A stretch of 64,000 nt of DNA from positions 22,573 to 86,572 of the forward strand of contig CAOKOS010000002.1 in NCBI GenBank assembly GCA_948470255.1, read 5' to 3'. The stretch is from an uncultured Lachnotalea sp. GTDB taxonomy: Bacteria; Bacillota; Clostridia; Lachnospirales; Lachnospiraceae. Each line of letters starts with the position of its first letter. Position 1 is the stretch's first letter. Below the pieces are notes generated by a model that was not told where the DNA came from, did no database searches, and was given only the letters and a program-made list of their open reading frames with translations. Below are positions 17,942 through 25,902 of the stretch, in pieces. The translations under genes were made by a program, and so were the position numbers.

Positions 17942-18550
17942 ATGTTGGAGTCAAAGACTAGTTGTATGTGGAGAGAGATGTTTCAGGATTACCAGTATGT
18001 GATGACGACTGCGGAATTAAATTCCCGGGGGTTTTATTACGCTGACATTCAGAAAATGCTGGATGAAGGGTTGGTTGAGAGGATTAAGTGGGGCTATTAC
18101 CATTGGATGGAGGATCTTGGCGGAAGCGAGGTTACGATCATTAACCGGCTGTTTCCCGATGGGGTGCTCTGTATGGAAACGGCCCTTTTTTATTACCGGT
18201 ACAGTGACAGAAATCCTGCCCAGTGGAATATTACCATTGATAAAAACACGTCCAGGCAGCGGACAAAAATCGAATACCCCTTCATCAAGGCTTACCGCGT
18301 GGAGCCTGCACTGGTGACATTGGGGGAGACGGCGGGCCGCATGGATGGGGCGGATATCCGTATTTTTGACCGTGACCGGACCATCTGCGATGTGCTGCGG
18401 CATATGAATAAGATGGACAGGGAAGTTTTCAATAAGGCAGTTCAGAATTATGTGAAAGATTTGAAAAAGAATATCCCCAATCTTATGGAGTATGCAAAGG
18501 CGCTGAGGGTGCAGAAACGGGTGAAAGAATTGATAGGGGTGTGGTTGTGA
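17942..18550 (+). CDS. abiEi: AbiEi-type antitoxin (type IV toxin-antitoxin)
   Basis: 202 residues. An N-terminal winged helix (YVMTTAELNSRGFYYADIQK ... GLVERIKWGYYHW) and a C-terminal antitoxin domain (CMETALFYYRYSD ... DRDRTICDVLRHMNKMD ... LMEYAKALRVQKRV) give the AbiEi layout. Such proteins bind their promoter and counteract the AbiEii nucleotidyltransferase without direct contact. Start at ATG 17942 after GAGGGATA. The stop overlaps the toxin start (TGATG). Confidence 0.88.
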   Translation: MLESKTSCMWREMFQDYQYVMTTAELNSRGFYYADIQKMLDEGLVERIKWGYYHWMEDLGGSEVTIINRLFPDGVLCMETALFYYRYSDRNPAQWNITIDKNTSRQRTKIEYPFIKAYRVEPALVTLGETAGRMDGADIRIFDRDRTICDVLRHMNKMDREVFNKAVQNYVKDLKKNIPNLMEYAKALRVQKRVKELIGVWL

Positions 18551-19446
18551 TGGCAGACGTCGCGGCTTCTGTTTTGGCAAAGCTGAGAAATAAGGCAAGG
18601 GCTTCTGGTATCAGTTATCAGCAGTGCCTGCAGCTTTTTGTGCAGGAGGAATTTTTGCGGAGGCTTTCCAGATCCGGCTGCCGGGATTTGCTGATTTTAA
18701 AGGGCGGCCTGCTGATTTATGCACTGAGCGATTTCAAAGGCCGCGCCACCGTTGACGTGGACTTTCTGCTGAGGGGTTTGCCCAATTCCCCGGAGGATGT
18801 GGAAAGGCTGATTCAAAGGGTGATCCATACGCCCACGGGGAATGATTACATAGAGATGTCGGTGAAGGGGGTTGAGGAAATTTCTCCCCAGAGGAAGTAC
18901 CACGGTATCAGTACGCAGATCATCGGGCAGATCAAAAATGTCCGTGTGCCTTTTGATGTGGATATGGGGGTGGGGGATGTCATCGTCCCCCATGCCGAAG
19001 AACGGGCCATCCATACGCAGCTTCCAGGCTTTGAACCCCCTGTTATTAAGACCTATTCTCTGGAAAGCTCCATTGCGGAAAAGTTTGATGGGATATTGCA
19101 GCGTTTTGAGCTGACAGGCAGGATGAAAGATTTTTATGATATTTATTATCTGGCGGGGGCTTTTGACTTCGACGGGCTGCAGCTTCAGACGGCGTTAGCA
19201 AAGACCCTGGAGCAGCGGGGCACCCCTTATGACAGGGACAGTTTCAGGCGGGTCGCGGCCCTGGCAGGGGATGGGGACATACAGAAGCGGTGGAAGTATT
19301 TTTTGAAGAATCTCCGGGAGGATACCCTTGAATTTGCAGTGGTGATGGGAGATATTCAAAGATTTCTTGAGCCTGTCTTTGACGGGCTTGCAGGTGGAAG
19401 TGAATGGAAAAAAGAGTGGAAAAGCGACACAAAGCAATGGGTTTAA
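18550..19446 (+). CDS. abiEii: AbiEii-type nucleotidyltransferase toxin
   Basis: 298 residues of the DUF1814/AbiEii nucleotidyltransferase family. Motifs are LKGGLLIYAL (51-53 KGG) followed by TVDVDFLL (Asp69, Asp71 metal ligands), then VPFDVDMGVGD, and YSLESSIAEKFDGILQR with RMKDFYDIYYL. AbiE toxins arrest growth by NTP-dependent modification of tRNA ends and act in phage abortive infection. A longer start at GTG 18541 is possible, but ATG 18550 follows GATAGGGG and forms the overlap with abiEi. It sits beside a phage remnant. Confidence 0.9.
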   Translation: MADVAASVLAKLRNKARASGISYQQCLQLFVQEEFLRRLSRSGCRDLLILKGGLLIYALSDFKGRATVDVDFLLRGLPNSPEDVERLIQRVIHTPTGNDYIEMSVKGVEEISPQRKYHGISTQIIGQIKNVRVPFDVDMGVGDVIVPHAEERAIHTQLPGFEPPVIKTYSLESSIAEKFDGILQRFELTGRMKDFYDIYYLAGAFDFDGLQLQTALAKTLEQRGTPYDRDSFRRVAALAGDGDIQKRWKYFLKNLREDTLEFAVVMGDIQRFLEPVFDGLAGGSEWKKEWKSDTKQWV

Positions 19447-19625
19447 CAGGGGATGCCTGTGGATAATCCTAATTATGATAAAGGGCAGGCTTTATTAACT
19501 CAACATTAAACAGGGCATGGTCTTTAAGGCAGCGTAAATATGCGGTTTTCTCAGTTTAAAGGCTGTGCCATGGAGCCCGGAACAGTTTTTAAATGCAGCC
19601 CTGGTGGAATTTTTGGATGCTTCAG

Positions 19626-19655
19626 AATATGTCCGGCTTTGGTCACGGACATATT
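19626..19655. terminator. Perfect hairpin downstream of abiEii
   Basis: AATATGTCCG (19626-19635) pairs exactly with CGGACATATT (19646-19655). It lies in the 265-base gap between two convergent genes (abiEii and the ImmA-like gene); the rest of the gap holds no gene I can support. Followed by a short A/T-rich run, it may terminate transcription. Confidence 0.5.
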
Positions 19656-19711
19656 TGTGGTATAAAAAAAATCATTAATAAACAGAGCCTTCCATGTTGA
19701 TAGATGAAGAT

Positions 19712-20179
19712 TTACAGAAAATCACTCTTTTTTGCGCGTATAATCGAACAGATATAATTACGCAAAGCTGTAGGGGAAAATTGCCTGTAATTACATCCGA
19801 CGGGTCTAATTGATGGCATTAATTCCATCGAAAATAAGTCCGCTTCGTATTCCTCTACCATCGAGGAACTTTCCGTATCAAATAAATTTAGATAATCCGC
19901 TGAATGTAATAAAATATGACCTAGCTCATGGGCAACGATAATATTTTTCGCGGTATCATCATACTTGTATCTGGAATTTATGTAAACATAATATATGTTT
20001 TCATTATCAGCAAGCTTGATTCTATCTGTGAAACCTCCAAGATCCTCACTTAGATTGATGAATTTACAATGTACATCAAGCTTGTCTAGTAATTCTAACG
20101 GATTTTTAGGCTCGAAACAAGTTAAAAAACTTTGTGCATAATGTTTGATTTTCGCATATCGCCTATCACTAATTTCCAA
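19712..20179 (-). CDS. ImmA/IrrE-family metallopeptidase
   Basis: 155 residues with the zinc motif VAHELGHILLH (HELGH at 84-88) and the third-ligand region EEYEADLFSMEL. In ICEBs1 and many prophages ImmA cleaves the cognate repressor to allow induction. The start sits 25 bases after the stop of the XRE repressor gene, so the two form a repressor-antirepressor operon reading leftwards. Its AT-rich composition differs from core genes. Confidence 0.9.
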   Translation of the reverse strand: MEISDRRYAKIKHYAQSFLTCFEPKNPLELLDKLDVHCKFINLSEDLGGFTDRIKLADNENIYYVYINSRYKYDDTAKNIIVAHELGHILLHSADYLNLFDTESSSMVEEYEADLFSMELMPSIRPVGCNYRQFSPTALRNYICSIIRAKKSDFL

Positions 20180-20204
20180 AAAACCACCCCCCGTACTTAA
20201 AAAC

Positions 20205-20753
20205 TTATTCTTTGTCTGACGTTATCCATAAGGTATTCGCCATAGTAAGAATATCTGAATCAGTTGGTTCTTTTTGGTTGAATTGAAACGCCGCTAAACA
20301 GCTACGCTGTTTCAAATACTCTTTGGCTTTCTGCACATTGGTAAAATGAGGATGTGAAGAAATTTGAATTTCTTCGGATATCTCTATTTCGTTATGTTTA
20401 TTGATTAGAGTATTGTTTTTCCTATATAGAGGAATATATGTCAGTTCTTTGACTCGTTTTGTAGCTTCTTGTTTTCCGTCATCATTAAGCATTTCATAGT
20501 ATTGGATGATTTGAGTTGTTTTTTGTGACGGAAGCTCCATATTATCAGATTTTCCAACAATCCAAGATGGATTTACGTTTAACGCTATTGCAATGGATTC
20601 AACAACAGGAATTTTTATAGCGTTGATTTTTCCGTTTTCATAACGCTGTATGGTGGATTTTGTGACTCCTACTTTTTGGGCAACATCTTCCAAGGTGGCT
20701 TTTCTTAAATCCCTAGCATACTTTATCCGTTTTCCTATTTCTATATTTGTCAT
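20205..20753 (-). CDS. Phage-type XRE repressor (ImmR/CI-like)
   Basis: 182 residues. N-terminal helix-turn-helix (IGKRIKYARDLRKATLEDVA ... VGVTKSTIQRYENGK) with LNVNPSWIVGKSDNM after it, and a C-terminal region without the Ser/Lys self-cleavage peptidase, consistent with dependence on the adjacent ImmA-like protease. It faces a frameshifted Cro-like gene across a 130-base control region with repeated operator-like sites. Confidence 0.9.
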   Translation of the reverse strand: MTNIEIGKRIKYARDLRKATLEDVAQKVGVTKSTIQRYENGKINAIKIPVVESIAIALNVNPSWIVGKSDNMELPSQKTTQIIQYYEMLNDDGKQEATKRVKELTYIPLYRKNNTLINKHNEIEISEEIQISSHPHFTNVQKAKEYLKQRSCLAAFQFNQKEPTDSDILTMANTLWITSDKE

Positions 20754-20793
20754 GTTTAATCACCTCGTATTGGAGTACATTATATTACATTCC

Positions 20794-20867
20794 ATTGCAT
20801 AATGCAATAGAAAAGATAAAAAAAGTTGCGCAGAGCTATTGACATAATTGTTGCGCAGTGCTACTCT
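20794..20867. promoter_or_regulatory. Phage-type operator region with repeated sites
   Basis: GTTGCGCAGAGCTA (20825) and GTTGCGCAGTGCTA (20850) are 25 bases apart, flanking and overlapping a TTGACA box (20839-20844) for rightward transcription. A third copy, GTTGCGTAGAGC, is at 21069. A separate perfect palindrome ATTGCATAATGCAAT lies at 20794-20808 in the leftward promoter region. These are probable repressor/Cro binding sites. Confidence 0.6.
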
Positions 20868-20893
20868 TGATATAAGAAAAAGGAGAAGTTATT

Positions 20894-21068
20894 GTAATTA
20901 ACACAAATAAAATAAAAAGAAGAATGGCAGATAACTCAAAAAGATGTCGCAAATTCGTTAGGGATTGCACAAACGACAATTAATCAAAAGATAAACGATG
21001 TTCGTCCCATGGATTTGAATGAAGCGGAAAAACTTTCGGATTTTTCTGTTTATTTTTTTACAAACTAA
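20894..21068 (+). pseudogene. Frameshifted Cro-like regulator
   Basis: One frame gives NTNKIKRRMA (20900-20929); the next frame continues ITQKDVANSLGIAQTTINQ and then KINDVRPMDLNEAEKLSDF, ending at 21068. Joined, they form the usual short Cro/CI-type helix-turn-helix protein, so a small deletion near 20930 broke the gene. It is opposite the XRE repressor, where an intact phage would have cro. No ATG serves the second frame. Confidence 0.72.
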
Positions 21069-21162
21069 GTTGCGTAGAGCAAAAAAGAAAAGGAGGCGAT
21101 ACAACGAACGAATTAATTTCTTACAAAAAATATGTGCGACGTCGCACGGAAAGGATGATGAA

Positions 21163-21645
21163 ATGAAATATGTAGAAACGGTACAGGTATTTATATCTGG
21201 TATCCTGGCCTATATCAGCGCCAAGCTTGGCTTCTTATTTCCTATGCTGCTCCTCCTGATGGCTATGATGATTGTGGACTATGTCACCGGGATGATGGCC
21301 AGCAAGGCGGAGGCGGCAGACCACCCCGAAGACCCGGCCTATGGATGGAACAGCAAGAAGGGTGTCAAGGGGATTATTAAAAAGGTGGGCTACCTCTGTG
21401 TAATCGCTGTGGCCATGGTGATGGACTATGTAATCATCAATGTGGCCGGGGCTATGGGGTATGACATGCCGGTGACGGCGGTATTCGGCCGGATGGTAAC
21501 AATATGGTATCTATTAAATGAAATGCTGTCTGTCATTGAAAATGCCAGGCGTATGGGCGCGCCAGTGCCTGAATGGCTGGCAAAGTACATCGCCGTATTA
21601 AAACACAAAGTAGACCAGGCAGGGGAACGGGAGGAAAAGGGATGA
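21163..21645 (+). CDS. Phage holin (toxin secretion/lysis holin family)
   Basis: 160 residues with three hydrophobic helices: FISGILAYISAKLGFLF, MLLLLMAMMIVDYVTGMM and VGYLCVIAVAMVMDYVII. The VDYVTGMMASK ... YGWNSKKGVKGIIKK arrangement is typical of phage_holin_4-type proteins. It would permeabilise the membrane to release the endolysin encoded next. Start at ATG 21163 after GGAAAGGATG; the upstream extension to 21019 is unrelated sequence. A 14-bp perfect palindrome (GTGCGACGTCGCAC, 21134-21147) lies just before it. The holin stop overlaps the amidase start. Confidence 0.86.
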   Translation: MKYVETVQVFISGILAYISAKLGFLFPMLLLLMAMMIVDYVTGMMASKAEAADHPEDPAYGWNSKKGVKGIIKKVGYLCVIAVAMVMDYVIINVAGAMGYDMPVTAVFGRMVTIWYLLNEMLSVIENARRMGAPVPEWLAKYIAVLKHKVDQAGEREEKG

Positions 21646-21929
21646 AAATTTTATTGGTATCCGGCCACAAGCCGGGATATAATGCATGTAAGGCAACGGG
21701 GGTAAATGAAAGCGACCTGAATGTGGAACTGGTAAAGAAACGGAAAGCCCTGCTAAGTCCATACGCGGATGTGGCTACATACCCCTATGAGAGGGACATG
21801 TACCTGGACAACAAAAGCGGCTGCCTTAGGCTTTTAAAAGCGTGGGGATGGCGATACCTGGTTTCTTTTTATCCCTGCATTATCCAGCAGGGACGGGATT
21901 TTGTTAATCTTTTGGTATTCGTTCAATAA
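21642..21929 (+). pseudogene. Truncated N-acetylmuramoyl-L-alanine amidase (phage endolysin)
   Basis: The first 65 or so residues (MKILLVSGHKPGYNACKATG ... ELVKKRKALLSPYADVATYP ... DMYLDNKSGCLRLLKAWG) match the N-terminal part of phage amidase_3 endolysins, including the first zinc histidine in SGHKPGYN. After about base 21845 the reading frame turns into unrelated sequence and stops at 21929, losing the remaining catalytic residues. The gene overlaps the holin by four bases, as in intact lysis cassettes. Confidence 0.75.
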
Positions 21930-22000
21930 TTCCATTTGCAACCAATAGGGTATATCTTCATATCCCATACCCTCAGTTCCTTTAATAAATCTATATTAGA

Positions 22001-22302
22001 ATAGTTTAAATATGCTGCAAATACATATTTATAAAAAAGTTTAAAAATGCTTGAATGAATTTCTTGATAATGATAATATAGAATCAGGTAGGAGGTGTTT
22101 TTATGGCATTTGCAGATAGAAAAGCGGCGTTTGCTTATGTGAATGAATATCAGAAAGAGAAATATGACAGAATTACAGTTATGGCTGGGAAAGGAAAGAA
22201 AGCAGAGTATCAAGCGGAAGCAAAGGCGGCTGGAATGTCTTTATCCGCATTTATTGAAATGTGTGTAGATGAAAAGATTTCAAAAGGATAGTTTAAATAT
22301 GC
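22001..22302. repeat. 15-bp direct repeats flanking the RHH gene
   Basis: ATAGTTTAAATATGC occurs at 22001-22015 and again at 22288-22302, the second copy overlapping the stop codon of the small ribbon-helix-helix gene. The repeats bracket a 287-base unit and may mark a small insertion or deletion event. Confidence 0.6.
22103..22291 (+). CDS. Small ribbon-helix-helix-like protein
   Basis: 62 residues: MAFADRKAAFAYVNEYQKEK, then YDRITVMAGKGKKAEYQAEA, then KAAGMSLSAFIEMCVDEKIS. The beta strand YDRITVM plus two helices ending in SLSAFIEMCVDEKI is the Arc/MetJ ribbon-helix-helix pattern, widespread in mobile elements of Clostridia. AGGAGG lies seven bases before ATG 22103. It probably binds DNA as a dimer and regulates element genes; the target is unknown. 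Confidence 0.78.
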   Translation: MAFADRKAAFAYVNEYQKEKYDRITVMAGKGKKAEYQAEAKAAGMSLSAFIEMCVDEKISKG

Positions 22303-22360
22303 CACAATAGTATTAGCAGATGAGGCAAATAAATCTGATGAACAGAAAGGAGATTGGAAA

Positions 22361-22510
22361 ATGGAGGTATTAAAAGCAATGACAGCAAGAGAAGTATTAA
22401 ACCTTATCGAGTGGTTAAAATCCAAAAATTTCACAAGCGATGATATTGTTGATTGTATCGAATCAGTTGAAGGCAAAAAGAAGAAGGACAAAGAGGAAAA
22501 AGAAGATTAA
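22361..22510 (+). CDS. 49-residue hypothetical protein
   Basis: A short gene, starting MEVLKAMTAREVLNLIEWLK, continuing SKNFTSDDIVDCIESVEG and ending in a Lys/Glu-rich tail. AAGGAG is eight bases before the ATG, and an intrinsic terminator begins four bases after the stop, which together support translation. It follows the RHH gene by 69 bases. I recognise no family; it looks like a two-helix protein with a charged tail, probably part of the phage remnant. Confidence 0.62.
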   Translation: MEVLKAMTAREVLNLIEWLKSKNFTSDDIVDCIESVEGKKKKDKEEKED

Positions 22511-22514
22511 GAAT

Positions 22515-22546
22515 GAGAGCGGAACTTGCCACCGCTCTTTTCTTTT
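22515..22546 (+). terminator. Intrinsic terminator
   Basis: AGAGCGG (22516-22522) pairs with CCGCTCT (22532-22538), followed by TTTCTTTT. It ends the transcript carrying the RHH and 49-residue genes. Confidence 0.8.
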
Positions 22547-22661
22547 AAATATCTCCCATGACAAGGGGCGGCAAGGGCAAAGCAGGCTATAGACAAATAA
22601 TTTCGTTTGGCTCCAGGAATATTGGGAAAAATATCTGAGGGGCAGCGTCCATGCTGCACGT

Positions 22662-22964
22662 ACCCAGGAAAACCCGCATATTTCCTGGGTTTTCGACCGC
22701 AAAAACTTAAACATATATTAAAATACAAGGTTTTCTACATTGTGCTGTCTGCGGCCGACGCCCATTTGCCCTCTGGGATCGTCAACCGACAGTAAAGCGC
22801 CAAAAATCCGGCAGGGTTTTCCGAAAGGGGAAACTGCCGGATTTTTTAGCAGATATAGGGCAGCAGTATCGTTCAATCATCCATTGGGATGGTTTTGCGG
22901 CAGCCCGGAATTATGTTGTCAGCGTAACCCGACGCTGGCAGAGAATCCTGTAGTACAGGATTCT
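22662..22964. terminator. Cluster of three hairpins in a 450-base gene-free gap
   Basis: ACCCAGGAAA/TTTCCTGGGT (22662-22690) with T-run; AAAAATCCGGCAG/CTGCCGGATTTTT (22802-22847), A and T flanked on both sides, so bidirectional; and AGAATCCTGT/ACAGGATTCT (22942-22964) with a T-run on the plus strand. The last resembles the hairpins bounding the 123-bp array. I see no gene between 22511 and 22967; this gap separates the phage remnant from the cotJ operon. Confidence 0.75.
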
Positions 22965-22967
22965 TTT

Positions 22968-23585
22968 TTATCGGTTGCAGTTTCCGTTCTGTTTGTCAAA
23001 GGCAGGATTGAAAGCATAGAAGTTCTTGGAATCCAGATGATCCTGCGTCACTCTGAGGGCTTCGCCGAACCGCTGGAAGTGGATGATTTCCCGTTCACGG
23101 AGGAACCGGATGGGGTCGCAGACTTCCGGGTCTTTGACCAGGCGGAGAATGTTGTCGTAAGTGAGCCTTGCTTTCTGCTCTGCTGCCATATCTTCATAGA
23201 GATCGGCGATGGGATCTCCAGTGGACTGGAACTGGCTGGCGCTAAAGGGAAAGCCGCCGGCCGACTGGGGCCAGACGCCTGCGGTGTGATCCACATAATA
23301 AGGGGCGAAGCCCTGTTCTTCCAGCTGTTCCGCCGTAAGGTTCCTGGTCAGCTGATGGACGATGGTGGCGACGATCTCCAGATGGGCCAGCTCCTCTGTG
23401 CCGATGTCCGTCAGAACTGCCTGCCCTTGCTTGTAGGGCATGGAATAACGCTGGGAGAGATAACGCATGGATGCACCCATTTCTCCATCAGGCCCACCAT
23501 ACTGGCTGATGATTATGCTGGCAAGCTTCGCATTTGGGGTGGAGATGTTTACCGGGTATTGCAGCCTTTTCTCATAGTTCCACAT
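22968..23585 (-). CDS. cotJC: Spore coat protein CotJC (manganese-catalase family)
   Basis: 205 residues with the ferritin-like manganese catalase fold: MGASMRYLSQRYSMP, ELAHLEIVATIVHQL (Glu/His metal ligands), and LREREIIHFQRFGEAL. CotJC is assembled in the inner spore coat with CotJA. AAGGAGG precedes the ATG. Its start overlaps the cotJB end by 37 bases. Conservation of metal ligands suggests catalase activity is possible. Confidence 0.95.
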   Translation of the reverse strand: MWNYEKRLQYPVNISTPNAKLASIIISQYGGPDGEMGASMRYLSQRYSMPYKQGQAVLTDIGTEELAHLEIVATIVHQLTRNLTAEQLEEQGFAPYYVDHTAGVWPQSAGGFPFSASQFQSTGDPIADLYEDMAAEQKARLTYDNILRLVKDPEVCDPIRFLREREIIHFQRFGEALRVTQDHLDSKNFYAFNPAFDKQNGNCNR

Positions 23586-23833
23586 TTATTTGCACCTCCT
23601 TCCCAGGGCCAGGGGGAATTTACCCAGACCCAATAATCGACGCAGTCTTTTACTCCGTCTTTTGTCAGGGGGCCGAACTGGTTTTCGTATGCACCTACGG
23701 CGGCTTCCCTGGCTTCTTTCATGTTCTTGTAGTAGGCCAGGGCTTCCTGGTCTTCCGGATGGGTATCCAGATATAGAAGAACATCATCAACAGCAAAACT
23801 ATATTCATAAATTTGAGTCATTAATTCGTTCAT
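23549..23833 (-). CDS. cotJB: Spore coat protein CotJB
   Basis: 94 residues (MNELMTQIYEYSFAVDDVLL ... YLDTHPEDQEALAYY ... FGPLTKDG). The YLDTHPxDxxAL segment and the FGPL(T) motif are characteristic of CotJB. The start is taken at ATG 23833, overlapping the cotJA stop as ATGA with GGGAGGTG upstream. Middle gene of the cotJ operon expressed in the mother cell under sigma-E in Bacillus. Confidence 0.92.
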   Translation of the reverse strand: MNELMTQIYEYSFAVDDVLLYLDTHPEDQEALAYYKNMKEAREAAVGAYENQFGPLTKDGVKDCVDYWVWVNSPWPWEGGANKCGTMRKGCNTR

Positions 23834-24375
23834 GGACGGACTGCACACCTCCCGATCATAAATGGTTTGTCAAGAGAGGGAAATACGGTTCCGATGAAAA
23901 GCCCTTTGTTTAACGGATAGGTACATTCCCACTGCTGCCAGGGGACATATCCCATGGCGATATCGCTGTTGGCGGGAGGAGGACATTCACCGGGACGGCA
24001 GACATTGAAGCTTGCGCGTGAAACCGGCTGGCAAGGGCAGCCGGGACGGGGCCTTTGTTCCTGATTGTTTTCGGTGGGAGGAGTCTGGCAACCGCAGGAG
24101 GCCCTGTTTCTCATGGCAGGTTTACCACAGGGGGCGGGGCCGCCACAGGAAGTTGGTTTACCACAAGGGGTGGGGCCGCTGCAAGGAGAAGGTTTGCCAC
24201 AAGGGGCAGGATTGTTGCAGGGGGCGGGGCCGCTGCAAGGAGAAGGCTTGCCACAAGGGGCAGGATTATTGCAAGGGGTAGGGCAGCCATGGGATGCCTG
24301 ACCGCCACAGGAGCATGAGCCGGCTCCAGAGGCGCCCCGTCTGCAGTCAACGCGGCGTTGATAGTAACGTTCCAA
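23830..24375 (-). CDS. cotJA: CotJA-type spore coat protein with Cys/Pro/Gly repeat extension
   Basis: 181 residues. The C-terminal part (MGYVPWQQWECTYPLNKGLF ... GTVFPSLDKPF) is the CotJA domain. The first 110 residues are an unusual low-complexity extension of near-repeats such as PCNNPAPCGKPSPCSG and PCGKP, with more than 20 cysteines, encoded by tandemly duplicated DNA at about 24118-24285. Bacillus CotJA is only about 80 residues. The start is TTG at 24375, with AAGGAG eight bases before. The Cys-rich part may crosslink the coat through disulfides. Confidence 0.85.
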   Translation of the reverse strand: MERYYQRRVDCRRGASGAGSCSCGGQASHGCPTPCNNPAPCGKPSPCSGPAPCNNPAPCGKPSPCSGPTPCGKPTSCGGPAPCGKPAMRNRASCGCQTPPTENNQEQRPRPGCPCQPVSRASFNVCRPGECPPPANSDIAMGYVPWQQWECTYPLNKGLFIGTVFPSLDKPFMIGRCAVRP

Positions 24376-24590
24376 TATTAGAACTCCTTTCAGATTGATT
24401 CGTTAATAGTAATATATGAAGAAAATAGAGGAAGGTGTTATGTTAAAGTGATGCTCCCTATCATGAGCTGGTGTTCCCGCATTTTTAGAATATACAAAAT
24501 GCGGAAACATAAGCTTATTATGGAACTTGCGCATTTTGGGGGAAGGTGATATGATTTCTATGTATTTGCGCATGTTACGGAGGAAAGACA

Positions 24591-25829
24591 TTGAAGATAA
24601 AAATGGCCGGGATTGATTACCAGAAGGCGCCGGTTCAGGTGAGGGAGCGGTTTTCCATGACAGCTTCCATGGTGGAACGGGCCTTGAGGGAGAGCAGGCA
24701 GACAGGAGGCGTGACAGGCTGTGTCATTATTTCCACCTGCAACAGGACAGAATACTGGATCAGCGGGGAAGAGGAGGCCTTTGACAGGCTGGACGCAGCA
24801 ACGCTTCTTTGCCGGGAAAAAGAGCTGGAAGCTTCTGATTATGCAGAATATTTTACGAAACGGGAAGGCAGGGAAGCGGTTCATTACCTGATGGAACTTT
24901 CCTGTGGCTTAAAGTCACAGATTTTTGGAGATGATCAGATCATTACCCAGGTAAAGAGGGCCGTGGACGCTGCCAGAGAACAGGGGGCGCTGGACTCTGT
25001 CTTGGAAATTTTGTTCCGCACAGCCATTACAGGGGCTAAAAAGGTAAAGAGCAGGGTGCTTTTGACAAATGTGGATCGTTCTGTGGCCTCAGCCATGGGG
25101 GAACTTTTGAACCGGGAGGACATTCCGGTTTCAGGAAAACGCTGCCTGGTCATTGGGAACGGGGAGATCGGAAGACTGGCGGCAGCGGAGCTTGTGAGGG
25201 CGGGAGGAGAGGTTTTCATGACGCTGCGGCAGTATAAGGCGAAGGAGGCGGTGATTCCCGCAGGCTGCAGGGTCATTGATTACAGTGACAGATACGAGGC
25301 GCTTCCTCAGATGGATTTGGTGGTAAGCGCAACTCTCAGCCCCCATTATACGCTGACGGCGGAGCGGACGGCAAAGTATCTGGAAAATGGAAAAAAGACC
25401 TTTATTGATTTGGCGATTCCAAGGGACATTGAACCGGAAATAAAGGACATGCCAGGGATCCGTCTTTTTGACATGGACAGTTTTGATTTACTGAAATCAG
25501 AGGGGGATTTAAGGCAGACGGCCCTGGCCGATGAAATCCTCAGAAAATATGAACTGGAATATGAACAATGGTACCAATTCCGCGAGTACGTGCCGATGGT
25601 GAAAAAAATATCAAAGCTGGCCGGAGAAGATACGGCGGCGCGGTTAAAAAAGGAATTAAAACAGTATTCCCTTGAGCAGGAAGAGATGGAAATGGTTTCA
25701 CAGGCCATTGCCCAGGCTGCGGCCCGGGTGACGGCGAAACTTTGCTATGGGCTGCGGGAGGAGATGGGGCCGCAGGAGTGGGGGCCCTGCCTGGAGGGGC
25801 TTTTGCGCTCGGCAAAGGAACTGAAGTAG
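24591..25829 (+). CDS. hemA: Glutamyl-tRNA reductase
   Basis: 412 residues, first enzyme of the C5 tetrapyrrole path, reducing glutamyl-tRNA to glutamate-1-semialdehyde with NADPH. The catalytic Cys50 sits in STCNRTE, the NADPH Rossmann motif is VIGNGEIGRLAA, and the C-terminal dimerisation helix is present. TTG start at 24591, with CGGAGG seven bases upstream. It opens a co-directional operon that runs to hemL. Confidence 0.94.
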   Translation: MKIKMAGIDYQKAPVQVRERFSMTASMVERALRESRQTGGVTGCVIISTCNRTEYWISGEEEAFDRLDAATLLCREKELEASDYAEYFTKREGREAVHYLMELSCGLKSQIFGDDQIITQVKRAVDAAREQGALDSVLEILFRTAITGAKKVKSRVLLTNVDRSVASAMGELLNREDIPVSGKRCLVIGNGEIGRLAAAELVRAGGEVFMTLRQYKAKEAVIPAGCRVIDYSDRYEALPQMDLVVSATLSPHYTLTAERTAKYLENGKKTFIDLAIPRDIEPEIKDMPGIRLFDMDSFDLLKSEGDLRQTALADEILRKYELEYEQWYQFREYVPMVKKISKLAGEDTAARLKKELKQYSLEQEEMEMVSQAIAQAAARVTAKLCYGLREEMGPQEWGPCLEGLLRSAKELK

Positions 25830-25902
25830 AAAAATGGCAGGGGAAGCAGGCTGGATGGAAGCGGCAGAAAAATCAAGACCAAAAAAGGCAGGAAGGGAAG
25901 CT

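Noticed and set aside
24012..24318. Gly/Arg-rich plus-strand frames opposite cotJA
   Set aside because: They are complements of the cotJA repeat DNA; the cotJ operon structure and ribosome sites support the minus strand.
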